A stretch of 64,000 nucleotides of DNA from Veillonellaceae bacterium (lineage in GTDB: Bacteria; Bacillota; Negativicutes; Veillonellales; Dialisteraceae): the NCBI GenBank assembly GCA_025992895.1, contig DAJPGA010000001.1:1506501-1570500 (forward strand). The letters are read 5' to 3'. Position numbers and translations under genes: made by a program. The notes below the pieces were generated by a model. That model was not told the origin of the DNA, searched no databases, and saw nothing but the letters and a program-made list of their open reading frames with translations. This document shows, piece after piece, positions 8,601 to 16,970 of the stretch. Numbering within the stretch: the first letter of the stretch is position 1; each line of letters starts with the position of its first letter.

Positions 8601-9882
8601 CCATTACCCTTATGATATTTGCAACCTGCCTCATGCACGGAAGTACCTGAAGCGCCTTTTCGACATGAATAATATTTTCCCGCGGAGTTTCTTCGGTAAT
8701 AATCATCAATTCAGCTGCGTCCTCAATCCTGCTCTTCTGGACAACTTCTCTGATACTGATATTGTTGTCGGCATAAGCAGCAGCAATCTGTGAAAGCACG
8801 CCTGTCATGTCATCTACAAGAAGCCTGAAATAATATGCATTTTTCAGTTTAAGAGAAGAATAGAAGGGAATACGTTTCGTTTCAGTAAGCATCATTTCGG
8901 TTCCAGTTGAATGATTTAAAATATGCTTTGCTGTGCTTATGACATCTCCCATAACTGCGCTTGCTGTAGGAAGGGATCCGGCGCCTCTGCCATAAAACAT
9001 TACATCCTCGACAATATTGCCAGTGACGTAAATCGCATTATAAGATCCCTTGACAGATGCGAGCGGATGATTTCTAGGAACAAATGCCGGATAGACATTG
9101 AGAGCTATGCCGTTTTCCTGCCTCATAGCGACTGCAAGAAGCTTTATCGTATAATTCATCTCGCTGGCATACTGGATGTCTTTTTGTGAAATCTTTTCAA
9201 TGCCTTCTACAAGAACATCGTCAAATGTGACATTGGCACGGAAACCGATAGATGCAAGAATGGCAAGTTTTCGCGCTGCATCATATCCGCACACATCATT
9301 GGTCGGATCAGCTTCGGCATATCCTTTTTTCTGTGCAACCCTCAGCGCATCAGAATAGCTTACACCGGAATCATCCATATCTGACAATATAAAGTTGGTC
9401 GTTCCATTTACGATACCGATGATGCTTTCTATCTGATTTGCCGCTAAAGAGTCATGCAGCGGCTTTAAAATCGGTATTCCGCCTGCTACACTTGCCTCAC
9501 AGGAAAAGTTTACTTTATTTTCAGTGGCCGTATGCATAATTTCCGGGCCGAAGAGGGCTACCAGATCCTTATTGGCACTTACAACATTGATCCTATGGTT
9601 GAGAGCTTCAAAAATGTATTCTTTCGCAGGATGGATTCCCCCCATCACTTCAATAATGATTTCCGGGGCGGCATCTATAACACAGTTGAAGTCATCTGTT
9701 ACGACAACATCCTTCAGGATATCCAAGTCTCTGTATTTTTCAGTATTTCTTACAAGAACATGCGTAATACGAAGCTTGCAGTCAATCTGATCTTCAATAA
9801 TCTTGCCATTTCTCCGTATTACCTCAGCAACACCGCTGCCTACAGTTCCAAAACCAAGTAACGCAATATTGATTTCTCTCAT
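8584..9882 (-). CDS. hom: Homoserine dehydrogenase
   Basis: Reduces aspartate semialdehyde to homoserine with NAD(P)H. The 432-residue protein starts with the nucleotide-binding loop LLGFGTVGSG (near residue 8), has the catalytic domain with NGTTNFILSDM near 158 and the KKGYAEADPTNDVCGYDAA signature near 182, and ends with an ACT domain (about 350-425) for threonine feedback. The ATG overlaps the TGA of the upstream ACT-domain gene (ATGA), so translation of hom may depend on that gene, which is frameshifted here. Confidence 0.97.
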   Translation of the reverse strand: MREINIALLGFGTVGSGVAEVIRRNGKIIEDQIDCKLRITHVLVRNTEKYRDLDILKDVVVTDDFNCVIDAAPEIIIEVMGGIHPAKEYIFEALNHRINVVSANKDLVALFGPEIMHTATENKVNFSCEASVAGGIPILKPLHDSLAANQIESIIGIVNGTTNFILSDMDDSGVSYSDALRVAQKKGYAEADPTNDVCGYDAARKLAILASIGFRANVTFDDVLVEGIEKISQKDIQYASEMNYTIKLLAVAMRQENGIALNVYPAFVPRNHPLASVKGSYNAIYVTGNIVEDVMFYGRGAGSLPTASAVMGDVISTAKHILNHSTGTEMMLTETKRIPFYSSLKLKNAYYFRLLVDDMTGVLSQIAAAYADNNISIREVVQKSRIEDAAELMIITEETPRENIIHVEKALQVLPCMRQVANIIRVMDDGKR

Positions 9883-10333
9883 GTTAATTCTCCTCTTGCC
9901 TCAAATATCAGAGACTGGATTCCTTTCATTTCCTTGATCGTCTCCTGTAAATATTGAAGGTATGATAAAGATTCCTCAGTCTTTATTGTTATAGTAACCG
10001 CAACGAGCTTCTCTGCAGGGATACCCCTGTTTAGAGAAATAATTTCATTCCGGTCCTTGGCAATTCTTCTAAGAACCCGGTTGAAAACTGCAAAATCATC
10101 TGACATTACCAGGAAAAGAACGACTATCTTATCTTTTTCTGTTTCAAATGCAGGGGCAACATGGTCTTTATATTTATAATATGCACTTCTGCTGATATCC
10201 ACTTTTTTCACGGCTTCATTAATAGATCCGCAAGTCCCGTCCTGAAGCATTTCTTTGACCCGGATTGTTTTTTTATGGCTTCAGGAAGTATTTTAAGATC
10301 TACTAAATAAAACTGTTGATCCTTTTTCTTCAT
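9879..10333 (-). CDS. ACT-domain protein of the UPF0735/PheB type, broken by a –1 shift at an A7 run
   Basis: The start ATG at 10333 has a fine AAGGAG site and gives MKKKDQQFYLVDLKILPEAIKK; the frame then leaves the gene. From about 10250 the next frame gives the rest of the family: MLQDGTCGSINEAVKKVDISRSAYYKYKD (a winged-helix-like part), then an ACT domain to the TGA at 9879. The break is at seven T's (10268-10274; A7 in the mRNA). Eight would restore an EAIKKTIRVKEMLQDGT junction, exactly what the family shows. So either a base was lost in the run (mutation or sequencing error), or the protein is made by slippage. In other Firmicutes this family sits upstream of hom and is thought to sense an amino acid. 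It overlaps hom by four bases. Confidence 0.8.
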
Positions 10334-10354
10334 AAATACTCCTTGATTTAAATA

Positions 10355-10390
10355 ATTGAATGATGCTCTTCAACATCAAATGCATTCAAT
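10355..10390 (-). other. Imperfect hairpin in the leader of the UPF0735–hom–thrB unit
   Basis: On the minus strand ATTGAATG (with a five-base bulge) and GATG pair with CATC and ATTCAAT. It lies between the end of the chbG gene and the UPF0735 start, about 20 bases upstream of the ATG. There is no U-run after it, so a terminator role is doubtful; a leader structure is possible. Confidence 0.35.
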
Positions 10391-10439
10391 ATGCCCGGTA
10401 TTTAACAAATAAAAGGAACTTCAGAGATTATAAGATGAA

Positions 10440-11294
10440 TCATAGATCCCTGTATGAAATTAACTCCACATCCTTTTCTTTGAGCTCGTTCTTTAATCGG
10501 AGCGAAAGCAAGGCCTTTAACTCATCCTCACCATGATAACCCCAATGGAATGTTGATTCCATCAATTGCGAGTTTGCAGCGGGATGACACATAAACTCGG
10601 TAACACCTGCTTCAAGCTTCCCGGCAGCATCATACATCCGCTGCTCGTAGAAATGCCCTCCATAAAGCATTCCGAAAAAATGATCATTTGATTTGATTCC
10701 TGCTTTCTTCAGACTGGCACGATGATTCCTTGCCATCAGAGACAATGCATTTTTAGCAGAAAATCTGAATAAACTCTTTGGCTTGAAAGAAAGGCCAAAG
10801 GTAAGACTTTCATCAGGAACACGCATGCAGTGTATCTTGTATTTCTTTGCCAGGCTTAACGCGATGGGGAAAAAATGATTCCACATATGCATATGCTGAT
10901 GTCCATCAATATGCGTGACCGGAAGCCCTGTATCAAGAATCTTTCTTATCTGGGCATCCCATTCATTATATACATCCTCTGCGCGTATCAATCCCTTCAG
11001 ATCACGCAGGATCAAGTCAACATAATTATTGCAAAGCACGCCATTATCCCAAGTTATGGAAGGGACCTCAGCCTGAGGCAGCACTGTCTCCAACCCGCCA
11101 ACAAGAGTCAAATGAATTCCTATCCCTATATCCCCCATTGTTTTGGCCATAGCAACAGCATCATCAAAGGCGCGTCCTCCAGCCATAATTGAAGTACTTG
11201 TCAGTATACCCGATTCAAATCCCCGATAAACTGCTTTATTCACAGTCTCGTGAATTCCGAAATCATCGGCATTAACAATCAACCTTTTTTTCAT
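10440..11294 (-). CDS. ChbG/HpnK (YdjC-like) carbohydrate deacetylase
   Basis: A 284-residue polysaccharide-deacetylase-like enzyme. The N-terminus KRLIVNADDFGIHETVN holds the metal-binding Asp pair, THIDGHQHMH near residue 125 supplies the histidines, and a late MCHPA segment near 236 the last conserved His. E. coli ChbG removes an acetyl group from chitobiose and HpnK acts in hopanoid synthesis; neither pathway is evident here, so the substrate (an N-acetylated sugar) is open. The ATG has a GGAG site seven bases upstream. A perfect hairpin lies in the leader. Confidence 0.9.
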   Translation of the reverse strand: MKKRLIVNADDFGIHETVNKAVYRGFESGILTSTSIMAGGRAFDDAVAMAKTMGDIGIGIHLTLVGGLETVLPQAEVPSITWDNGVLCNNYVDLILRDLKGLIRAEDVYNEWDAQIRKILDTGLPVTHIDGHQHMHMWNHFFPIALSLAKKYKIHCMRVPDESLTFGLSFKPKSLFRFSAKNALSLMARNHRASLKKAGIKSNDHFFGMLYGGHFYEQRMYDAAGKLEAGVTEFMCHPAANSQLMESTFHWGYHGEDELKALLSLRLKNELKEKDVELISYRDL

Positions 11295-11310
11295 AGCTAC
11301 TCCAGACCCT

Positions 11311-11341
11311 GAAAATGTACAGCATCAACCGGTACATTTTC
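11311..11341. other. Perfect 10-bp hairpin in the chbG leader
   Basis: GAAAATGTAC (11311-11320) pairs fully with GTACATTTTC (11332-11341). On the plus strand it is followed by six T's, the form of an intrinsic terminator, but no plus-strand gene precedes it. On the minus strand it stands about 17 bases upstream of the chbG ATG, just before the ribosome site. A minus-strand TTGACA at about 11384-11389 with a TATATT 19 bases on could be the promoter. Confidence 0.5.
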
Positions 11342-11387
11342 TTTTTTAAAACACATCATGAATATACGTTCCCAAAGCTTTATTTTG

Positions 11388-12170
11388 TCAATCTTTGAAA
11401 TGAAACAAAATAATTGCAGATGCTATGGCAACATTTAATGACTCAACACCGGCAATCGGTATATATACATTAAAGTCTGTCATTGCCAGAATTTCCGGAC
11501 TGATTCCATTTCCTTCATTCCCGAATACAAAAATACAATCCTCTGGAACATTCGCCTCTTTATAAGGCAGCGCATTTTTTAATGCAGTCCCAATGAATGG
11601 TATCCCGGATTTCTTCAGACCCTGCAGAAACTCCAGTGAAATATTTTCGTAGACAGGGATTCTTAAAATGCTTCCCATGGAACTTCTGACTGCTTTGTCT
11701 GAGTAAGCATCTGTGCAGCCTTTCGTAAGAAGAATCCCCTTTACTTCAGCAGCTGCCGCAGTCCTGATAATAGTACCGATATTTCCCGGATCCTGTATGC
11801 TGTCTAATAAGACATATCTGCCTTTCATGGGATTCTTTAAACGCGCGGGATCAGGCACTTCCTTTTTTACTATAAGAAGTATTCCCTGACTGTGTTCCGT
11901 AGATGATATTAATTCCATTAATTTATCATCTATAAGCAGTAATTTCCAATGGAGAATTTTCGCACGTTCAAAAAACTGATTTAAACTTGAATCATCTGCA
12001 TACCGTGCTGTAAAAAAGCATATGCAGTCTTCAATTCCTAAATCATTGGCATCATGAACACTACGGATTCCCTCCATAACAAATAATCCAAATTTGTCCC
12101 TGTATTTCCGATGCTTCAGCTGCATCGCGCATTTTATCCATCTGTTAGTCTGACTTGTTATTAATTCCAT
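11388..12170 (-). CDS. TrmH/SpoU-family RNA 2'-O-methyltransferase
   Basis: Methylates a ribose in rRNA or tRNA using S-adenosylmethionine. The N-terminal substrate-binding domain (KHRKYRDKFGLFVMEG near residue 19) is that of RlmB-like proteins. The knotted SPOUT domain follows with LLDSIQDPGNIGTIIRTAAA near 140, VFGNEGNGIS near 215 and SLNVAIASAIILF at the end. I chose the ATG at 12170 (MELITSQTNRW) as it matches family starts; a TTG at 12182 would add four residues and neither has a strong ribosome site. The exact target nucleotide cannot be inferred. Confidence 0.9.
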   Translation of the reverse strand: MELITSQTNRWIKCAMQLKHRKYRDKFGLFVMEGIRSVHDANDLGIEDCICFFTARYADDSSLNQFFERAKILHWKLLLIDDKLMELISSTEHSQGILLIVKKEVPDPARLKNPMKGRYVLLDSIQDPGNIGTIIRTAAAAEVKGILLTKGCTDAYSDKAVRSSMGSILRIPVYENISLEFLQGLKKSGIPFIGTALKNALPYKEANVPEDCIFVFGNEGNGISPEILAMTDFNVYIPIAGVESLNVAIASAIILFHFKD

Positions 12171-12214
12171 AGTGAATACCAATTAAGCTTACATAAAAAT
12201 ACTCCAGCCGCTGG

Positions 12215-13195
12215 TTAGAGCTTCAATATCTCTTTTGCCTTATCGTAAACCGTAGAAACAGCGATTGAACTCATTTTACCATCGCCGGCCGTCAAGATAA
12301 CACTGTTATCATTGCCATAAGGCCCGCTTCTGTCGGCTTTCGTAGGACCAAACAAAGCAATGATCGGTGTATGCATTGCATTAGCGATATGCATTGGACC
12401 CGTATCGCTGGAAATATGCAGCGATGCCATCTTTTCGAGTGCAGCCAGTTCGAGAAGGTCTGTTTCACCAACAAAATCAACTATATATGATGATGTGTAA
12501 TAACCGGTAATTTTCTCGGATAAATCCTTCTCGTTTTTTGTACCCGATATGATTGTATAAATCCCCAGGGCTGAGAATTCTTTTGCTAATTCACCCCAGT
12601 ATTCTATCGGCCATTTCTTTTCCTCACCGCGGGTCCCCGGGACAATGACGACATAATCCCCATCGACACCATGCTGGGCCAGCTTTGCCTTCACAGTCTC
12701 TTCCTGCTTTGAGCAATCCCTGATCGGGAATTCGATTTCATCACAATTACATCCCAGGTATCTCATTACGTCAAGGAGCTGTTCAATAATATGTCCATGC
12801 TTGTGAGGCCCTGAAATCGGTTTGCTTACCAGGAAGCTGCCCTCACGTGCATCATTATACCCAATCCTTGTGCTGCATCCGGAAAGTGCTGCAATAACTG
12901 CGCTTTTGGCTATCATTTGAAGATCTATGACCAAATCAAACTTCCTGCTGTGAAGTTCTTTCCTGACAGATAAAAGATACTTTAAATCCTTAATCTTTTT
13001 CCTATCAACCAGAAATATTTCATCAATCCAGGGAAGTTCAGGAAGAATCTTTGCAAACGCAGGATGAACAGCCCAAGTTATACGGGCCTCCGGGAAAGAT
13101 TTTCTCAGAGCATACAAAGAAGGAAGTGCATGAATGATATCCCCCAAAGAGCTCATTTTAACAATCAATATGTTTTTATATGTCTTCCTTGCCAT
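12215..13195 (-). CDS. Glycosyltransferase family 9, heptosyltransferase (WaaC-like)
   Basis: Adds heptose to the inner core of lipopolysaccharide at the cytoplasmic face. The protein (326 aa) opens ILIVKMSSLGDIIHALPSLYALRKSFP, the GT9 N-terminal motif with the conserved Asp, and has the donor-binding VIVPGTRGEEKKWP segment near 185 and SSDTGPMHIANAMHTPIIALFG near 260. It resembles heptosyltransferase I most. It overlaps gmhB by 20 bases and follows gmhA, so donor synthesis and transfer are encoded together. The adenylyltransferase/kinase HldE is not in the window. Confidence 0.9.
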   Translation of the reverse strand: MARKTYKNILIVKMSSLGDIIHALPSLYALRKSFPEARITWAVHPAFAKILPELPWIDEIFLVDRKKIKDLKYLLSVRKELHSRKFDLVIDLQMIAKSAVIAALSGCSTRIGYNDAREGSFLVSKPISGPHKHGHIIEQLLDVMRYLGCNCDEIEFPIRDCSKQEETVKAKLAQHGVDGDYVVIVPGTRGEEKKWPIEYWGELAKEFSALGIYTIISGTKNEKDLSEKITGYYTSSYIVDFVGETDLLELAALEKMASLHISSDTGPMHIANAMHTPIIALFGPTKADRSGPYGNDNSVILTAGDGKMSSIAVSTVYDKAKEILKL

Positions 13196-13730
13196 TGTCT
13201 TTATATCCTAAACCAGCTAATTTTTGATATACAAAATCTTTAAGATTTGTCCCATCAAACAGGAATCCTTTAATACCAGCCGCTTCTGCGGCTTTAATAT
13301 CCCTATCGGAATCACCGAAAAGGAAAACTTGATCCTTGGGAAGATTATACTCGTTTATTGCCCTGATAATCATCCCTGGAGCGGGTTTTCTGCAGTCACA
13401 GACAACATCGTACTTCTTCACAGGTGCACCTGGTAAATGGGGACAATAAAAAAATTTCGTTATATTCCCGCCTAATTCACGAAAAGAAGAATTCATTTGC
13501 TCATGAAGCAATTGAACGTCGCTTTCTGTATAATAGCCTCTTGCTACACCGCTTTGATTTGTAGCGACAAAAAGAAGCCATCCGTCCTCTGTCAGCCTGG
13601 CAACTGCTTCACGGGCTCCATCAATCCATTCTAATTCATCCCAGGAATGTATATATCCCTTATCCTTATTAAGTACACCATCTCGGTCAAAGATTATCGC
13701 TTTCTTAATGGTGTTCATTGAATTTACCAT
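13176..13730 (-). CDS. gmhB: D-glycero-beta-D-manno-heptose-1,7-bisphosphate 7-phosphatase
   Basis: A HAD phosphatase of ADP-heptose synthesis. The motifs are FDRDGVLNKDKGYI near residue 14, the ATNQSGVARGY motif near 56, a zinc-binding set (CPHLPG then CDCRKP, about 97-117) typical of GmhB, and LFGDSDRDIKAAEAAG near 137. Length (184 aa) is normal. It overlaps gmhA by seven bases at its start and waaC at its end, showing a tight operon. Confidence 0.95.
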   Translation of the reverse strand: MVNSMNTIKKAIIFDRDGVLNKDKGYIHSWDELEWIDGAREAVARLTEDGWLLFVATNQSGVARGYYTESDVQLLHEQMNSSFRELGGNITKFFYCPHLPGAPVKKYDVVCDCRKPAPGMIIRAINEYNLPKDQVFLFGDSDRDIKAAEAAGIKGFLFDGTNLKDFVYQKLAGLGYKDNGKEDI

Positions 13731-14293
13731 TCCATATCATCAATAATCTGACAAATAATATGTGCACATAAAATATGCATTTCCTGTATTCTTGCAGTAA
13801 CATCAGCGGGAACTACAATCGCAACATCACACAAAGATTTCATCAATCCGCCCTCATGTCCTGTAAATCCGATTGTCTTCATTCCCTTGCTGCGAGCTGT
13901 CTTTAAAGCTTCATTGACATTTTTGCTGTTTCCGCTTGTCGATATAGCCCAGAGCAGATCTCCTGAAACGCCTAAACCGCTCACCTGCCTGGAAAAAACA
14001 CGATCGAAATCATAATCGTTCCCTACCGCAGTCAAAATAGAAGAATCTGTCGTCAGAGCTATGGCAGGAAGTGATTTCCTCTCATTATGATATCTTCCAA
14101 CAAACTCAGCTGCAATGTGCTGAGAATCAGCTGCACTTCCTCCATTACCGCAGACAAGTATCTTATTCCCGGACTGAAGTGTATGCGCGCATAATGCAGC
14201 CGCTTCTTCTATAACCGGTGCAAGCATTTTAGTTTTATTCAAAACATTTTCGTGTTCTTCAAAACACTTCAATATCAAATCATTTGGCATCAT
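13724..14293 (-). CDS. gmhA: D-sedoheptulose-7-phosphate isomerase
   Basis: First step of heptose synthesis: sedoheptulose 7-phosphate to D-glycero-D-manno-heptose 7-phosphate. A SIS-domain protein of 189 aa with CGNGGSAADSQHIAAEFVGRY near residue 48, the ALTTDSSILTAVGNDY motif near 78, and the ISTSGNSKNV phosphate loop near 117. Its start overlaps the end of nrdR by 14 bases. Confidence 0.95.
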   Translation of the reverse strand: MMPNDLILKCFEEHENVLNKTKMLAPVIEEAAALCAHTLQSGNKILVCGNGGSAADSQHIAAEFVGRYHNERKSLPAIALTTDSSILTAVGNDYDFDRVFSRQVSGLGVSGDLLWAISTSGNSKNVNEALKTARSKGMKTIGFTGHEGGLMKSLCDVAIVVPADVTARIQEMHILCAHIICQIIDDMEW

Positions 14294-14801
14294 TATTATC
14301 CTCTGTCTTTTTAGTCTTCGCAGTATCAGAATCAGCAGATTTCGCCTTCGAACTCTTCATTAATGCTTCGAGTTCACTCATAAAACTGCCGATATCCTTA
14401 AACTCGCGATAAACCGATGCAAACCTGACATAAGCAACCTGATCCAGTTTTCGTAATTCTTCCATAACAATATTGCCAATCATTTCGGTAGAAACTTCCT
14501 GGCCAAGATCGCTTCTAACTTTTCGCTCAACAACATCAACAATATTTTCAATTTGCTCCGAGGTGATATTTCTCTTTTCGCAAGCTCTGATCAACCCGCT
14601 TCTCAGCTTATTCCTGTTAAAGACTTCACGTGTTCCATCTTTTTTGATAACGCGAAGAGGCGCTTGTTCTACAGTTTCATAGGTGGTAAAACGTCTTCCG
14701 CAGGAAAGACACTGGCGGCGTCTGCGAATGGATGCACCATCATCTGTATCTCTGGAATCTGTTACCTTGGTGTCTGCACTGCTGCAATAAGGGCATCTCA
14801 T
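14280..14801 (-). CDS. nrdR: Transcriptional repressor NrdR
   Basis: Represses ribonucleotide reductase genes in response to ATP/dATP. A zinc ribbon (CPYCSS near 3, then CLSCGRRF near 31) is followed by an ATP-cone (about 49-140; RVIKKDGTREVFNRNKL). The protein is 173 aa, roughly 20 longer than typical; the extra is a Lys/Asp/Ser-rich tail with no evident fold that overlaps the start of gmhA. It lies just after ftsZ and its terminator, as often seen in Firmicutes. Confidence 0.95.
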   Translation of the reverse strand: MRCPYCSSADTKVTDSRDTDDGASIRRRRQCLSCGRRFTTYETVEQAPLRVIKKDGTREVFNRNKLRSGLIRACEKRNITSEQIENIVDVVERKVRSDLGQEVSTEMIGNIVMEELRKLDQVAYVRFASVYREFKDIGSFMSELEALMKSSKAKSADSDTAKTKKTEDNNDAK

Positions 14802-14834
14802 GTTTATCTCTCCTTAGATTATAGAAAGTGGAAG

Positions 14835-14867
14835 AAAAAGCCACACTGCAACCGCGGTGTGGCTTTT
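14835..14867 (-). terminator. Intrinsic terminator of the dcw cluster after ftsZ
   Basis: AAAAGCCACAC (14836-14846) pairs with GTGTGGCTTTT (14857-14867). On the minus strand the hairpin is followed by a T-run and starts 12 bases after the ftsZ stop. nrdR starts 33 bases beyond, so it needs read-through or its own start site. Confidence 0.85.
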
Positions 14868-14878
14868 CAGGTTATAGC

Positions 14879-15913
14879 TTATTTTCTGAGGAATTCCGGA
14901 ACCGCAATACCCGGGTTGGGGCGTACAGAATTACTGAATCTTGGCCCAACAGAATTAGGTGATGGTTTCTTTTTGTCGCCGAAGCCAGTAGCAATAACAG
15001 TAATCTTTACTGTATCGTTATCAAGATCCGGATCGACAGATGTTCCCCAAATGATATTAGCATCTGGATCAGCAGCTTCTGTAATAATTTGAGAAGCTTC
15101 ATTAATTTCGAAAAGACCGAGGTCTTCATTGCCTGTAATATTGATGATAATCCCTTTTGCACCATCAATGCTGCGTTCAAGAAGCGGGCTGTTGATTGCC
15201 ATGGTAGCTGCATCGCTGGCTCTGTTATCACCGGTGCCGATGCCGATTCCCATTAATGCTTCACCCTGATCGCTCATGATGGTCCTGACATCTGCAAAAT
15301 CCAGGTTGATGATTCCAGGTACTGTAATCAAATCGGAAATACCCTGAATTCCCTGACGAAGAACATCATCTGCTGTTTTGAATGCATTCTTGATTGATGT
15401 TTTCTTATCAATAATACCCATCAATTTATCGTTAGGAACGACGAGGATTGCATCAACATTGTTTTTCAAACGTTCAATGCCTTCTTCAGCGTTCTTAGCT
15501 CTAACCTTGCCTTCAAAGGAGAATGGCTTGGTTACAACTGCAATAGTCAGCGCGCCTAATTCCCTTGCACACTGCGCAGCTACAGGAGCAGCACCAGTTC
15601 CTGTGCCGCCGCCCATACCGGCTGTGACAAATACCATATCGGCTCCGGTCAATGCCTTGGTCAGATCTTCTCTTGATTCCTCAGCTGCCTGTTCGCCAAC
15701 TTCCGGTTTTGCTCCGGCGCCCAGGCCTTTTGTTAATTTTTCACCGATCTGAATTTTTGTTTCAGCTTCAGATTTATTTAAAACCTGCAGTTCAGTATTA
15801 ACGGCAATGAATTCAACACCTTTGACCTGTTCATCGATCATACGGTTTACAGCATTGTTTCCGCCGCCGCCAACACCAATAACTTTAATTTTTGCAATTT
15901 CAGATTGTTCCAT
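14879..15913 (-). CDS. ftsZ: Cell division GTPase FtsZ
   Basis: Forms the cytokinetic ring. The protein (344 aa) has the nucleotide-binding [13 protein letters not shown] near residue 13, the tubulin signature [12 protein letters not shown] near 98, the T7 region near 200 ([12 protein letters not shown]), and ends in a short linker and the conserved C-terminal peptide [11 protein letters not shown] that binds FtsA/SepF/ZipA-type partners. The linker is short. A strong GGAGGAGG site precedes the ATG. ftsA, normally just upstream, is absent; ftsQ is the next gene upstream, 147 bases away. Confidence 0.98.
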   Translation of the reverse strand: MEQSEIAKIKVIGVGGGGNNAVNRMIDEQVKGVEFIAVNTELQVLNKSEAETKIQIGEKLTKGLGAGAKPEVGEQAAEESREDLTKALTGADMVFVTAGMGGGTGTGAAPVAAQCARELGALTIAVVTKPFSFEGKVRAKNAEEGIERLKNNVDAILVVPNDKLMGIIDKKTSIKNAFKTADDVLRQGIQGISDLITVPGIINLDFADVRTIMSDQGEALMGIGIGTGDNRASDAATMAINSPLLERSIDGAKGIIINITGNEDLGLFEINEASQIITEAADPDANIIWGTSVDPDLDNDTVKITVIATGFGDKKKPSPNSVGPRFSNSVRPNPGIAVPEFLRK

Positions 15914-16060
15914 GTTCGCTCCTCCTCCAGGATATTTTGCGTCATGTATTGACCTAGTTCACCTATATTCACGTCAGTTATATTTTACATTGTACAATAA
16001 TTTAAGTAAGTTCGCCACATCTATAGAAAACATTCCCAAAAGAAACTAAAAGAATATGAG

Positions 16061-16945
16061 CTATTTCTTTAATTTAATATAAGGCGATGCAAGATTGGCG
16101 TCTACAAATTCGACAGAGAGACCTCTGGCCTTCACATCCCCGACCATATCTTCCGCAAGTTCGGCCTGTTTATCGATCTGCGATCCGTTCCCAAGCCGGA
16201 CAGTTATACCATCTCTGGTATAAGCGATTATATTCTGCGGATTTCCTATATTGATTTCCGAAAAGTCCTGTACACTTTCAGGTTTTAAATGATTCAAAAA
16301 CTGCATGGCCTTATCTATTTCATCACCGCTGACATGATCGCCGATCAGCAGATTTCCGAAACGTTTTCCTGTAATCATCGGTACACTGACTTTATGGATG
16401 GATTGAACGGTTTCCATAACAAGTCCGGTCTTGTCAATAAAGGCATATCCATAATCATCCTGTACAACGGCCAGAGGAATCCGGTCTGTTATATCTACAT
16501 CGATTGTAAGCGGGGAGACTCGTGTGACATTGACCTTTTCGACTCTATAGTCATGAGATAATGCATCTTCTATCGCCGATCCGCTTACCCGCAGGGTATT
16601 CACAGGAGTCTTTATCTTCGCCTCAAATAAAACATCATCCAGTGTAATCGTATTCGATCCTTTGATGACTATACTCCCAAGGGAAATCGGAAGGAAGAAA
16701 AGACTTGCAATAAATACACATATAACGGCAGCAGTCAAAATAAGAATTTTCTTATAATTTAAAGTGCTTCTTTTTCTTCTCCGCCGAGGTTTAGGAGAAC
16801 TTGCAGTATTAATAGTATTGCTTACGGTCTCCTCGTCTGTCGAGATTGCCCGCTGACGATTTTCGTTACTGTCAGCATAGCTGCTGCGTGTTGTTTCCCT
16901 ATGCTGTTCTTTGCGAAAATCATTGAAGCTCTTAAAATTATCCAT
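16061..16945 (-). CDS. ftsQ: Cell division protein FtsQ/DivIB
   Basis: A bitopic divisome protein. The N-terminal cytoplasmic part (about 1-68) is charged and ends in a basic run PRRRRKRS; a single membrane segment (ILILTAAVICVFIASLFFL, about 68-87) follows; the periplasmic part begins with a POTRA domain (IVIKGSNTITLDDVLFEA near 92) and a FtsQ/DivIB C-terminal domain to residue 294. It follows ddl by 25 bases and precedes ftsZ. Sequence identity in this family is low, so the call rests on architecture and position. Confidence 0.9.
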   Translation of the reverse strand: MDNFKSFNDFRKEQHRETTRSSYADSNENRQRAISTDEETVSNTINTASSPKPRRRRKRSTLNYKKILILTAAVICVFIASLFFLPISLGSIVIKGSNTITLDDVLFEAKIKTPVNTLRVSGSAIEDALSHDYRVEKVNVTRVSPLTIDVDITDRIPLAVVQDDYGYAFIDKTGLVMETVQSIHKVSVPMITGKRFGNLLIGDHVSGDEIDKAMQFLNHLKPESVQDFSEINIGNPQNIIAYTRDGITVRLGNGSQIDKQAELAEDMVGDVKARGLSVEFVDANLASPYIKLKK

Positions 16946-16970
16946 AATCTCGTTTACCCATAAAAAATGC

